A stretch of DNA of 35,014 nt from RUG14219 sp045538535 (GTDB lineage Bacteria > Cyanobacteriota > Vampirovibrionia > Gastranaerophilales > Gastranaerophilaceae). The notes under the pieces were generated by a model. That model saw only the letters and a program-made list of their open reading frames with translations, was not told the DNA's origin and ran no database searches. Positions within the stretch are counted from its first letter, which is position 1; each line of letters opens with the position of its first letter. Positions 7,839-17,394 of the stretch are shown piece by piece. The stretch spans positions 1 through 35,014 of the forward strand of contig JAZSRN010000098.1 of assembly GCA_045538535.1 (NCBI GenBank), read 5' to 3'. Both the position numbers and the translations under genes were made by a program.

Positions 7839-7870
7839 AAAAAAAGAACGGGAACCCTCGTTCTTTTTTT
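7839..7870 (+). terminator. Intrinsic terminator after the coiled-coil gene
   Basis: AAAAAAGAACG (about 7840-7850) pairs with CGTTCTTTTTT (7859-7869) around loop GGAACCCT, with a T-run at the end. Confidence 0.85.
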
Positions 7871-7956
7871 CTCTTTATTGCCTAATTTAGGGATAAAGAT
7901 GTTTGTTATCAAGGCTCGTTTTGATGATTTTGATAGATGAACGGAAAGGAAGTGTA

Positions 7957-8439
7957 ATGAAGCAGGATATTAACAGACATGATATTTTGGAAAAAATTAC
8001 TCCGTTAATTGAAAATACCGCTATGCGTTACGGGTATATTCCTATTGAAATTGAATTTGTAAAAGAAAATCATCGTTGGTTTTTGAGAATTTTTCTTTAT
8101 TCCAAAGAAAAAGATGTTACTCTTGATGATTGCGAAAAGGTTACTCGTAGTTTGAGTGATTATTTGGATGAGCTTATTCCGGTAAAATATTATCTGGAAG
8201 TTTCGTCACCGGGGTTGGAGCGTAAATTTAAATCTAACAAGGAATTTGTTATTTTTAAAGGTAGAAGAGTCAGTGTAAAACTTCGTAATCCATTGGAAGG
8301 TGAAACTGAAAAAATTTTTAAAGGCGAAATATTAGACTGGGATGACAGCGAAGGTTTGAAATTCTTCCGTTTTGATGACGGACAAGAGTTGCAAATTCCG
8401 CCGGATAATATTCAATCTGCAAAGTTGTACATTGATTGA
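7957..8439 (+). CDS. rimP: Ribosome maturation factor RimP
   Basis: RimP assists 30S subunit assembly in the cytoplasm. The 160-residue product has the family layout: an alpha/beta N-domain ending in YYLEVSSPGLERKF, the RimP signature (about residues 80-95), and a C-terminal SH3-like barrel (GRRVSVKLRN...IPPDNIQSAKL). The ATG at 7957 is chosen because AAAGGAAG sits directly before it. An upstream in-frame extension to 7903 would place that ribosome site inside the gene. It lies 71 bases before nusA, the usual partner. Confidence 0.95.
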   Translation: MKQDINRHDILEKITPLIENTAMRYGYIPIEIEFVKENHRWFLRIFLYSKEKDVTLDDCEKVTRSLSDYLDELIPVKYYLEVSSPGLERKFKSNKEFVIFKGRRVSVKLRNPLEGETEKIFKGEILDWDDSEGLKFFRFDDGQELQIPPDNIQSAKLYID

Positions 8440-8510
8440 GAGTGCAAGGGCAGTAAGGGCTTAAGGTCTTTGAAATAATTATAAATAATTTAAAATAAAG
8501 GAGAAATAAA

Positions 8511-9746
8511 ATGATTAAAATTGGTACAGCATTATTTGAAGCTTGTGAAGAGCTTGAAAGAGAAAGAGGAATTTCTAAAGAAGTTTTGATTGCGTCTTTG
8601 TGCGATGCGATGGTTGCGGCTTACAAAAAACACATGCATATCAAGGAAGCTGATAATATTACTGCAATTCTTGATGAACAATCCGGAGAAATCGGTGTTT
8701 TCAGAACAAAATCGGTAGTTGATTCAGTTGAAGATGAAGATACACAAATTTCTATCGGACAAGCTTCTGAAATTGCTGATGGCGTTGAAGTCGGCGATGA
8801 ACTTCAAATAGAAGTTACTCCGGAACAATTCGGACGTATTGCGGCACAATCGGCTAAACAAGTTATTACGCAAAGAATCAGAGAGGCTGAAAGAAACCTT
8901 GTATTGCGCGAATTCCTTGACAAAAAAGGAACTTTGACAACAGGTATTATTCAACGTGTTGAAAATAGAAATGTAATTGTTAATATCGGTAAGATTGATG
9001 CAATTATGCCTCAAAAAGAACAAATTCCGGGCGAATATTATAAATCCGGTAACAGAATCAGAGTGTTTGTTTTGAACGTAAAAGAAACAAATAGATTGCC
9101 TCAAGTTATCGTTTCGCATGCGCATGCCGAAATTGTTAGAGAACTTTTTGAACTCGAAGTTCCTGAAATTGAAGACGGTATCGTTGAAATTAAATCAATT
9201 TCGCGTGAAGCAGGTTATAGAACAAAAATTGCAGTTTGGTCTAATGATCCAGAAGTTGATTGCGTAGGCGCATGTATTGGGCCTCGTGGTAGCAGAATTC
9301 AAACAATCGTTACTGAATTGAAAAACGAAAAAATTGATATCGTTAGATATTCTCAAGATCCGGTTGAATACATTGTAAATGCGCTTTCTCCGGCAAGAAT
9401 TGTGTCAGTTGATATTTTGGCTGATGATGAATTGGCACACGAAGCAATGGTTGTTGTTCCTGATGATAATTTGTCTTTAGCTATCGGACGCGAAGGCCAA
9501 AATGTACGTCTTGCACATAAATTGACCGGTTGGAGAATTGATATTAAGTCTGTTTCACAAATGGAAAAAGCGGAAGCTGAGAACGTTCGCAATTATGTGG
9601 AAGAAGAAGTTGAAGAAGTTGAAGACAAATTCGACACCGATGAAATCAACGAAGAAATTGCAGAAGAAATGAATCAACAAGCTTATGACGAAGAAGATAT
9701 CCAAGTTGAAGAAACTGCAATCGAAGAAACTGAAGAGATAGAATAA
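8511..9746 (+). CDS. nusA: Transcription elongation/termination factor NusA
   Basis: NusA binds RNA polymerase and nascent RNA and modulates pausing, termination and antitermination. The 411-residue protein shows the N-terminal polymerase-binding domain (1-125), an S1 domain (about 135-205, GIIQRVENRNVIVNIGK), and two KH domains (VGACIGPRGSRIQ and LSLAIGREGQNVRLA). It ends in a long Glu-rich tail (about 355-411) instead of the C-terminal acidic repeats of enterobacterial NusA. AAAGGAG precedes the ATG. In most bacteria ylxR and infB follow; here the next gene is tuf. Confidence 0.97.
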   Translation: MIKIGTALFEACEELERERGISKEVLIASLCDAMVAAYKKHMHIKEADNITAILDEQSGEIGVFRTKSVVDSVEDEDTQISIGQASEIADGVEVGDELQIEVTPEQFGRIAAQSAKQVITQRIREAERNLVLREFLDKKGTLTTGIIQRVENRNVIVNIGKIDAIMPQKEQIPGEYYKSGNRIRVFVLNVKETNRLPQVIVSHAHAEIVRELFELEVPEIEDGIVEIKSISREAGYRTKIAVWSNDPEVDCVGACIGPRGSRIQTIVTELKNEKIDIVRYSQDPVEYIVNALSPARIVSVDILADDELAHEAMVVVPDDNLSLAIGREGQNVRLAHKLTGWRIDIKSVSQMEKAEAENVRNYVEEEVEEVEDKFDTDEINEEIAEEMNQQAYDEEDIQVEETAIEETEEIE

Positions 9747-9817
9747 GAAATTTATGGGCTTGAAGTCTATTCTTCAAGCCTTTAAAATTTACATGCTTAT
9801 GTCTTTTTAAATTATTA

Positions 9818-9845
9818 TTGACAAAAGATATTGAGCATATAATAT
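9818..9845 (+). promoter_or_regulatory. Predicted tuf promoter
   Basis: TTGACA (9818-9823) is followed after 16 bases by TAATAT (9840-9845). An overlapping TATAAT (9838-9843) is only 14 bases away. Downstream, AGTATAAGT is repeated in tandem before the ribosome site AAGGAG of tuf. Confidence 0.65.
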
Positions 9846-9915
9846 TAATGGTATATTGATTAGAATACCAATATAGTATAAGTAGTATAAGTAGAAAAAA
9901 AGGAGAATTAATCTC

Positions 9916-11124
<1,209 letters not shown>

Positions 11125-11149
11125 TCAAAACACTAGTCAAAAATTTAAA

Positions 11150-11181
11150 ATAACCTAAGAGAAATCTTAGGTTATTTTTTT
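11150..11181 (+). terminator. Intrinsic terminator after tuf
   Basis: ATAACCTAAGA (11150-11160), a GAAA tetraloop, TCTTAGGTTAT (11165-11175) and a T-run to 11181. The position between convergent genes suggests it may also serve the minus-strand HTH gene. Confidence 0.92.
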
Positions 11182-11184
11182 GTT

Positions 11185-11403
11185 TTAATTATTTGATACT
11201 ATTTTTTCGAATTTTATTTCATAGCCCAAAATTTTGGCCAAAAGTTTAAGCTCGTCATATTTCATTGAGCTGTTTACCAATTTTTGGGACAGTCCGTGGA
11301 CGGTATATTTTTTACCAGTTGCTTTTGAGGCATCTTTTGCAAGTTCGGTAAGCGTCATTTTTTCTTTTAGTAATAATATTTTTAAATCTTCTCTAACACT
11401 CAT
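11185..11403 (-). CDS. Small Xre-like helix-turn-helix protein
   Basis: The 72-residue product (MSVREDLKILLLKE...) resembles the short HTH regulators that start with xVREDLK. Their helix-turn-helix runs through LTELAKDAS...YTVHGLSQKL and they end in AKILGYEIKFEK. It is probably a DNA-binding repressor of unknown target. The frame is open upstream to an ATG at 11442 (85 residues). The start at 11403 fits the family better and has a TATAAT (11414-11419, minus strand) 10 bases upstream, leaving almost no leader. Neither start has a clear ribosome site. It is divergent from the prepilin gene at 11562. Confidence 0.7.
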   Translation of the reverse strand: MSVREDLKILLLKEKMTLTELAKDASKATGKKYTVHGLSQKLVNSSMKYDELKLLAKILGYEIKFEKIVSNN

Positions 11404-11435
11404 TATGTGTATAATTATATAATTTTCATTAAATA

Positions 11436-11464
11436 TTGACATCTTTTAAATGATAGGTTATAAT
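11436..11464 (+). promoter_or_regulatory. Consensus sigma-70 promoter of the second prepilin gene
   Basis: TTGACA (11436-11441), a 17-base spacer and TATAAT (11459-11464) match the consensus perfectly. The resulting leader is about 90 bases long. The -35 region overlaps the possible extended start of the divergent HTH gene. Confidence 0.88.
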
Positions 11465-11561
11465 ATTCAATATAATTAATGAATTTTATTTAAAAATATA
11501 TAATAATTTAAAATAAAACTTAATACATTTTTGTAAAACATTAGAAATGAAAGGATTTAAC

Positions 11562-12257
11562 ATGAAAAGACAAGGTTTTACTTTAGCGGAAGTATTGATT
11601 ACTTTGGGAATCATCGGGGTTATTGCCGCGTTGACGTTACCAAATTTGATTGCACAACACAAAAAGCAGACTTGGGTTACTCAATTAAGAAAAACAGTTT
11701 CAACATTAGAGCAAGGTTTTCAAAAAATGCGTGCCGATGCAGGTGGTGTTGATAGTTTGGAAGATACTGAAGCCTTCATGAAAATGAGGAGTAATGAAGC
11801 GACGTATGGAGAATGTCATATTTGGAACCTTGGTACTGATGCGGTTTGTGATGATCTTTTTAAAAACTATATGCCAAAATATTTCAATATTGTAGATTAT
11901 CCAATATCACCATCTGATTATGTTTACAACTTTAGAAATGATAGTGGTGCAGATACAGCTTTCGATGAGTTTCGTATGATTTTTGCGGATGGTTCAGTTA
12001 TTGGTTTTGATTTTACAATAGGTCGTCGACATCCTCAAGATAATAATGTTCAGTTGCCAGGAGTGGTACACATTGATGTAAATGGGTTTAAAGCACCTAA
12101 TACTTATGGGTACGATGTTTTTCTCTTAGGTATCACACCAACTGGGAATTTGGTGGATTGGCGCGAAGCTGATTATTGTGTGGGTGATACGGCATCCGCT
12201 GGAGATAGTGGTTGCTATAACTATCTCGCTCGTAACGGTTGGAAAATGGATTATTAA
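11562..12257 (+). CDS. Type IV prepilin-like (pseudopilin) protein
   Basis: The 231-residue product has a very short leader (MKRQG) and the canonical cut site G|FTLAE with Glu at +5. The hydrophobic helix LITLGIIGVIAALTLPNLI follows. The C-terminal domain carries the IFADGS...DVNGFKAPN block also seen, in diverged form, in the 402 gene, and several Cys near the end. The ATG at 11562 is preferred because AAAGGA lies 7 bases upstream. An in-frame ATG at 11547 would place that site inside the gene. It has its own consensus promoter and a strong terminator, unlike the other two prepilin genes, which follow the G-tract repeat. Confidence 0.93.
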   Translation: MKRQGFTLAEVLITLGIIGVIAALTLPNLIAQHKKQTWVTQLRKTVSTLEQGFQKMRADAGGVDSLEDTEAFMKMRSNEATYGECHIWNLGTDAVCDDLFKNYMPKYFNIVDYPISPSDYVYNFRNDSGADTAFDEFRMIFADGSVIGFDFTIGRRHPQDNNVQLPGVVHIDVNGFKAPNTYGYDVFLLGITPTGNLVDWREADYCVGDTASAGDSGCYNYLARNGWKMDY

Positions 12258-12267
12258 TTTTTTAGAA

Positions 12268-12307
12268 ACTATAGGGGGCAATGTTTTACATTGCCCCCTA
12301 TAGTTTT
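12268..12307 (+). terminator. Strong intrinsic terminator after the second prepilin gene
   Basis: A 17-bp perfect stem built on ACTATAGGGGGCAATGT and its complement (12268-12284/12288-12304) with a 3-base loop, followed by TTT. The stem is unusually long and G/C-rich for this genome. Confidence 0.9.
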
Positions 12308-12383
12308 ATATTAACTTCTAAACTAATTATATGATGGCAAATATCTTTACGTTGATATAATTTAATTAGAATAGGAGAATAGT

Positions 12384-15056
12384 ATGATATTAACCGAACA
12401 CGTTCAAGCCATTGTAAAATCTGCGAAATCAATTGTTGTTGCGCGTAATTATCCAAAATTAGAACCAGAGCATATTATGCTTGCTTTGATGTTGGATGGC
12501 AACGATTTGCCTAAAATTTTGATTGAAAGAGTAGGGCTTGATAATCCGCAAATAAAAGAGAGTTTAAATACTTATTTGTCAAAGCGTTCGTATTTTGCAC
12601 GTGGGAAGTTTTCGGTAGTGCCAAGTTCTGCCGCGACTACTTCTATGTTTAACGTTGCAGAACAAGAGGCGCAAAAATACGGTGATTCAGAAGTTAGTAT
12701 TGAACATTTGTTCTTGGCTTTGTTCAAAATTGATAATAGAGTTTTGAATTTTTTGTGGGAATATTATAAGATTAATAAAATAGAATTGTACGAAAAAATG
12801 TCTGCGGAAGTAGCAAATTTTACTACGGTTGAGACTACAATTGATGAAGATGGTAATGCGGTTACGGTTGAAAAGCAAAAAACGGTTGAAAATCCTATGG
12901 ATAATGATTTTGAAAATGTGTCTTTAAATAAGAAACAAAAAAGAGAAACAAATGAAGAAAAAGCAATAAAAGATGCTATGGCTAAATATACTTCGGATTT
13001 GACTCAAAAGGCAATTGAAGGCAAGTTGGACCCTGTATTAGGTAGAGATGATGAAATTCGTAGACTTATCCAAATTCTTAATCGTCGTACAAAAAATAAT
13101 CCGGTCATTGTTGGTAATCCCGGGGTTGGTAAAACTGCGATTATCGAAGGTTTAGCCCAAAGAATTGCGACGGGTGATGTGCCAGATAGTTTGAAAAATG
13201 ATAAAATAATGGCTCTTGATATGGGGGCTATGCTTGCGGGTGCATCATACCGCGGAGAATTTGAAGAACGTTTGAAGTTGGTATTGAAAGGGATAGAACA
13301 AAATAGTGACGAGTTGATGCTTTTTATTGATGAAATCCATTCTATTATGAGTGCAGGTGCGTCCGAAGGCTCGTCTGGTGCCGGAGATTTGATTAAACCA
13401 ATGCTTGCGCGTGGAAGTGTACGTGTCATCGGGGCAACTACCCTTGATGAATATAAACAGTATATCGAAAAAGACAAGGCACTAGAGCGCCGTTTTCAAC
13501 CGGTGGTGGCCGATGAGCCTTCGGTTGAGACGACTATTAGTATTTTGCGCGGTTTGAAGGACAAGTATGAAGGGTATCATAAAATAAAAATTTTGGATAG
13601 TGCACTTGTCGAAGCGGCCAAGTTGTCACACCGTTATATTCCTGATAGAAATTTGCCGGACAAGGCGATTGATTTGATTGACGAAGCTGCGGCGATGGCT
13701 CGTATAGCTATCGAAACTTTACCGGAAGAAATAGATATTCTTTTGAGAGAAAAAACTCAGTTAGAAATTGATAGAAAAGCTCTCGAAAGTGATGAAAATG
13801 ATATTGTTAAAGTTAAAATCGAAAAAATTGATAAGAAACTAGCAGATTTGAATTTAAAAATCGAAAAATTGGATTCGCAGTGGGCCGCAGAACGTAAACG
13901 TATTGATAAATTCGGAGTAATTAAAACGAATATCGAAAAATTAAAAACACAAATAGAACTTGCCAAGCATAATCCTGATATGGTAGCGTCATTGCAACAA
14001 AAATTAATTCAACTAAAAGATATGGAGACAAAGTTTAAAAAAACTTCTTCGGTTAAAAAATGTCTTTTGAAAGAAGAAATATCAGGTGATGATATTGCGC
14101 AAGTCGTCGCAAAATGGACAGGAATTCCTGTGAATAAACTCGTTGAAGAAGAAAGTCAAAAACTTATTGAAATGGAAGAAATTTTACACAAACGTGTTGT
14201 TGGCCAAGATGAAGCGGTTAAAAAGATTGCCAATGCAATAAGACTTTCACGTTCCGGCTTAAAAGACCCGAAACGTCCAATAGGTACATTTCTCTTTCTT
14301 GGGCCGACCGGAGTTGGAAAAACAGAGTTGGGTAAAACTTTGGCCGAAGTTTTGTTTAACGACGAGGATGCGCTTATCCGAATTGATATGAGTGAATTTA
14401 TGGAAAAAGCATCTTTGTCAAGATTGGTTGGTGCGACTGCAGGCTATATAGGTTATGAAGAAGGGGGACAATTGACTGAAGCTGTTCGCCGTAAGCCATA
14501 CTCAGTGGTTTTGTTTGATGAAGTTGAAAAAGCCCATTCCGATGTGTTTAATTTGATGTTACAAATGTTTGACGACGGTCGTTTGACAGATGGGCAAGGT
14601 AAGTTAATTGATTTTAAAAATACCGTTATAATTATGACAAGTAATTTGGGTGCTGAAAGTATTGTTGATGAAAATCTTTCGCTTGATGAGAAAAAAGAAG
14701 CCTTAAATAATGCTTTGAAAAGCCATTTTAAACCGGAATTTTTGAATAGAATTGATGAAATCGTTATGTTTAATCCGATTGGTTTTGAAGATTTGGTTAA
14801 AATTGTTGAAATCCAAACAACACATTTAAAAAATCGGGTTGAAGATTTGGAAATGGAATTGATATTGACAGATAGGGCAAAACAATTTATTGCCAAAGAG
14901 GGTTACGAACCTCTTTACGGGGCAAGACCTTTGAAACGTTCGATAAGAGAATTTGTTGAAGTCCCGCTTTCGTTGAAGTTGATTGCGCAAGAGTTTTCGA
15001 AGGGCGATAAGATAACTGTTGATGAACAAAATGGACAACTTATTTTTTCAAAGTAG
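12384..15056 (+). CDS. clpB: ClpB-type protein disaggregase (Hsp100)
   Basis: The 890-residue hexameric AAA+ chaperone rescues aggregated proteins together with DnaK. It has an N-domain (1-145), an unusually charged linker (about 148-205), and AAA-1 with Walker A GNPGVGKT (244-251) and Walker B LMLFIDE (311-317). A long coiled-coil middle domain (about 440-560) contains the ClpB-like AQW/ER stretch, and AAA-2 has GPTGVGKT (640-647). The C-terminal YGARPLKR is typical. The long middle domain, and the absence of a ClpP-binding loop after SNLGAE in AAA-2, favour ClpB over ClpC/ClpA. AGGAG precedes the ATG. TATAAT at 12356-12361 is a possible -10, but no CIRCE (HrcA) operator is visible. Confidence 0.93.
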   Translation: MILTEHVQAIVKSAKSIVVARNYPKLEPEHIMLALMLDGNDLPKILIERVGLDNPQIKESLNTYLSKRSYFARGKFSVVPSSAATTSMFNVAEQEAQKYGDSEVSIEHLFLALFKIDNRVLNFLWEYYKINKIELYEKMSAEVANFTTVETTIDEDGNAVTVEKQKTVENPMDNDFENVSLNKKQKRETNEEKAIKDAMAKYTSDLTQKAIEGKLDPVLGRDDEIRRLIQILNRRTKNNPVIVGNPGVGKTAIIEGLAQRIATGDVPDSLKNDKIMALDMGAMLAGASYRGEFEERLKLVLKGIEQNSDELMLFIDEIHSIMSAGASEGSSGAGDLIKPMLARGSVRVIGATTLDEYKQYIEKDKALERRFQPVVADEPSVETTISILRGLKDKYEGYHKIKILDSALVEAAKLSHRYIPDRNLPDKAIDLIDEAAAMARIAIETLPEEIDILLREKTQLEIDRKALESDENDIVKVKIEKIDKKLADLNLKIEKLDSQWAAERKRIDKFGVIKTNIEKLKTQIELAKHNPDMVASLQQKLIQLKDMETKFKKTSSVKKCLLKEEISGDDIAQVVAKWTGIPVNKLVEEESQKLIEMEEILHKRVVGQDEAVKKIANAIRLSRSGLKDPKRPIGTFLFLGPTGVGKTELGKTLAEVLFNDEDALIRIDMSEFMEKASLSRLVGATAGYIGYEEGGQLTEAVRRKPYSVVLFDEVEKAHSDVFNLMLQMFDDGRLTDGQGKLIDFKNTVIIMTSNLGAESIVDENLSLDEKKEALNNALKSHFKPEFLNRIDEIVMFNPIGFEDLVKIVEIQTTHLKNRVEDLEMELILTDRAKQFIAKEGYEPLYGARPLKRSIREFVEVPLSLKLIAQEFSKGDKITVDEQNGQLIFSK

Positions 15057-15128
15057 ATTGATGTAAATTGATTAACCTTCTTTTTGTGGTAATATTAGTG
15101 TATGTTGCCGAGAAATAAAGGATAGCTT

Positions 15129-16043
15129 ATGAAGTTTACACAAGATGTTTTGATGAAAATGTATAATATGGATTTGGAAGATTTGCTAAAGATTTCAAGT
15201 CAATTTGTCAAAGAAAATGTAGAATTTTGTTCTTTGATAAATGCCCGAAATGGTAAGTGTTCTCAAAATTGTAAGTATTGTGCGCAAAGTTCTCATTACT
15301 GTACAAATATCGAAAGTTTTCCGTTAGTGGAAGTCGAAAAAGTTGTTGAAATGGCTCGAGAGGCTAAATCAAATCTGGCTTCACGCTTTGCAATTGTAAC
15401 CAGTGGCAAAACTCCCGATGAAGGGCGCGATTTTAATTTAGAATTGGAAATGATTAAAGAAATTAACAAAATTGAGGGACTAAATTCTTGCGCATCAATA
15501 GGGATTTTGACTGAAGAACAAGCTAAAGCTCTTGCGGATGCGGGTTTAAAAAGATTTCATCATAATATCAATACAAGCCGTTCTTATTATCCTAATGTTT
15601 GTACAACACATACTTTTGAGGATAGATTAAATACGTGTCGACTTGTAAAAAAATACGGTATGGAGTTGTGTTGCGGAGTAATTCTCGGCATGGGTGAAAC
15701 CGTTGAACAGCGAATTGAGATGGCTTTAAATTTGGCCGAAATTGAACCGGATAGTATTCCGATAAATATTTTGATGCCAATTGCGGAGACGCCTTTTGAA
15801 AATTATCATGACAAAATTGATGAAGAGAACATATTGCGAACACTTGCAATTTTTAAAATAGCCAATCCAAATGCCATATTGCGTTTTTGTGGCGGTAGAA
15901 TGCGTTTGTCCGAATCAAATCAAGAAAAGGCTTTGCAAACTTGCGTTGAAGGAATATTAATCGGGAATTATTTGACTACAGTTGGAAAAGAGCCACAAGC
16001 AGATATTGCAACAATTAAAAAAATTGGTAAAAAAATCTTGTAA
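15129..16043 (+). CDS. bioB: Biotin synthase BioB
   Basis: BioB is a radical SAM enzyme that inserts sulfur into dethiobiotin in the last step of biotin synthesis. The 304-residue protein has the CxxxCxxC cluster motif CSQNCKYC (Cys44, 48, 51) preceded by NARNGK. It also has the BioB landmarks CASIGILTEEQ, RFHHNINTSRSYYP, GVILGMGE and LRFCGGRMR, the last contributing to the auxiliary 2Fe-2S site (RxxGGR-like region). AAGGA precedes the ATG. No bioA, bioD or bioF is adjacent, so it may be a salvage or scattered pathway gene. It follows clpB by 72 bases without a clear terminator. Confidence 0.96.
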   Translation: MKFTQDVLMKMYNMDLEDLLKISSQFVKENVEFCSLINARNGKCSQNCKYCAQSSHYCTNIESFPLVEVEKVVEMAREAKSNLASRFAIVTSGKTPDEGRDFNLELEMIKEINKIEGLNSCASIGILTEEQAKALADAGLKRFHHNINTSRSYYPNVCTTHTFEDRLNTCRLVKKYGMELCCGVILGMGETVEQRIEMALNLAEIEPDSIPINILMPIAETPFENYHDKIDEENILRTLAIFKIANPNAILRFCGGRMRLSESNQEKALQTCVEGILIGNYLTTVGKEPQADIATIKKIGKKIL

Positions 16044-16092
16044 AATTTTTGTTAAGCAGTATAATTTTTGTGCAAAGAAGTTAATTTAAAAT

Positions 16093-16166
16093 CGGGATGT
16101 AGCGCAGCTTGGTAGCGCACCGTGTTCGGGTCGCGGGGGCCGCAGGTTCAAATCCTGTCATCCCGA
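16093..16166 (+). tRNA. tRNA-Pro (anticodon CGG)
   Basis: This is a 74-base cloverleaf. The acceptor CGGGATG/CATCCCG has the C1-G72 pair typical of bacterial tRNA-Pro. The anticodon stem CCGTG/CGCGG encloses loop TTCGGGT, and the T arm is GCAGG TTCAAAT CCTGT. The discriminator is A and no CCA is encoded. It marks the left edge of the accessory pocket 16167-18991. Confidence 0.95.
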
Positions 16167-16264
16167 TTTTTGCTAAGTTGGCAGTATGCATTTTAGTGGG
16201 TGAAGTTAGTATAAATTAACACTTGGTTTGAGGAAAAGTAACATTTGATTTGAGAATAATTTTT

Positions 16265-16280
16265 GTGCGTATAAACGCAC
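16265..16280. repeat. Short palindrome GTGCGT/ACGCAC, copy 1
   Basis: GTGCGTATAAACGCAC forms a 6-bp stem. A near-identical 16-mer in the opposite orientation lies at 17098-17113, so the pair brackets the 170-residue gene and the Fic remnant. An R1-like word (ACACTTGGTTTGAG, near 16219) is close by. Confidence 0.5.
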
Positions 16281-16310
16281 GAAATTTCAAACTAACCAAT
16301 TTATTATAAA

Positions 16311-16823
16311 TTATTTATAATCGAGTAAAATTTCATTTTCAATTTTCCAAGAACCTTCTTTTATAAGTCGTTCGGCTTCATTTTTAGGAACCCATTTTAC
16401 TTCTCTAATGATATTATTACCTTTTCCATAACTACCCACTTTTACATAACGATATATTTGTCTGAGTCCTGCGTCCATTTGTTTCTTTAAATATCTACTT
16501 TCTAATAGTAGAGACTTTCTCATTGATTGATCTTTTTCAATGTGGAATTTGATATTTTTCCAAAAATCGATTTTAGAAATTGTGGGCTCATTTACAGCAT
16601 TATAATCAATTTGAGCTTGTATTCGTTTTTGTTCGTTAGCATAGTGGTTAGCACCACAATGTCTTGTCCAGAAAATTGAATCCTTTGGGTTGTGCTTTAA
16701 TTCAAATTTTATATTTTTGACTACTTGCTCAGTGTGTTTATTGTATGTCTTTACGCCTGTTCCGATACAAGCAATGGTTGTAATCCCTGCGACAACATGG
16801 ATTCCCAATTTTCTAATATTCAT
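16311..16823 (-). CDS. Membrane-anchored protein of unknown function
   Basis: The 170-residue product has an N-terminal hydrophobic segment (about residues 8-24, IHVVAGITTIACIGTG) that could be an uncleaved anchor or signal peptide. A basic, mostly helical remainder contains HNPKDSIFWTRHCGANHYANE and a C-terminal EVKWVPKNEAERLIKEGSW block. I recognise no family. GAGGTC about 9 bases upstream supports the start. The gene sits between palindromes and beside a decayed Fic fragment. It is probably accessory cargo. Confidence 0.65.
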   Translation of the reverse strand: MNIRKLGIHVVAGITTIACIGTGVKTYNKHTEQVVKNIKFELKHNPKDSIFWTRHCGANHYANEQKRIQAQIDYNAVNEPTISKIDFWKNIKFHIEKDQSMRKSLLLESRYLKKQMDAGLRQIYRYVKVGSYGKGNNIIREVKWVPKNEAERLIKEGSWKIENEILLDYK

Positions 16824-16905
16824 TGAATTGACCTCGTAAATATCTTATATATTGATATAAAACCTATGAAAAAAAAATTTGTTATTTGAAATACATTATT
16901 TATAA

Positions 16906-17096
16906 TTAGCTTAGTCTTTCAATAAGCCTTTGATATTCTTTTTAAGATTTCAAAACCATCTCAGAAAGAATATTAATAAACGGTTGAAAATTGTCATGGC
17001 TAGAATCTTGTAAAGCTCTTATCTAATCGGCTCTGATAACTGGTGGAATAATTGTTATATTATACCCATTTTGTAATAAAGTCAAGTTTTGTCGAG
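16906..17096 (-). pseudogene. Decayed C-terminal fragment of a Fic/DOC-family protein
   Basis: Read on the minus strand from 17096, one frame gives RQNLTLLQNGYNITIIPPVIRAD, stop, IRALQDSSHDNFQPF...SEMVLKS, stop, KEYQRLIERLS, stop at 16906-16908. This matches the end of Fic AMP-transferase-like proteins, where the catalytic GNGRTxR loop is followed by NLLLLQxGYxITIIPPxxRADYI. The two internal stops (TAG where Tyr is usual, TAA where Gln is likely) and the loss of everything up to and including the HPFxxGNGR loop show that it is a fossil. The break at 17097 coincides with a short palindrome. The family assignment is from memory of the motif, not a search. Confidence 0.68.
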
Positions 17097-17097
17097 T

Positions 17098-17113
17098 GTG
17101 CGTTTGTACGCAC
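17098..17113. repeat. Short palindrome GTGCGT/ACGCAC, copy 2
   Basis: GTGCGTTTGTACGCAC differs at one position from the inverse of the 16265 copy. It lies exactly where the Fic remnant is broken off. Apart from the remnant and the R1 copy at 17238, nothing else is recognisable between 16824 and 17394. Confidence 0.5.
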
Positions 17114-17237
17114 TATTAAAATTCCAAAACGTCCAAATTTGCGTTTGTGGATTTGGCAGTAAATATAGAAACCATATAGTTTTCCTCCAAGGATGAGGAT
17201 GATTAAGGTGGGGTGATATAGTTTTCATCTTGAGGTA

Positions 17238-17279
17238 TTTTGACACTTAATTAAAGAAGAAAGAACAGTGGGTTTGATT
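17238..17279 (+). repeat. Short intergenic repeat R1 (copy b, degenerate)
   Basis: TTTTGACACT, then a diverged patch, then AAGAAGAAAGAACAGTGGG and TTTGAT. The second half is identical to the copy at 18141-18180. Confidence 0.65.
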
Positions 17280-17394
17280 AACTAGCAAAAAATATTTTTG
17301 TAGGGTTTTATTCATTCATAAAAGGCTATTTATATAATCGGCTTGTTTTAAATAATTCGTGTAGATAATGCAAAAAATTTAGCTAGGAGGTAAA

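Noticed and set aside
12300..12383. CIRCE/HrcA heat-shock operator upstream of clpB
   Set aside because: No TTAGCACTC-N9-GAGTGCTAA or recognisable variant. Only a lone TATAAT is seen.
17060..17088. Minus-strand promoter-like TTGACT...TATAAT for the 16311 gene
   Set aside because: It coincides with codons of the Fic remnant, where the protein similarity explains the bases. It is also over 200 bases from the gene.
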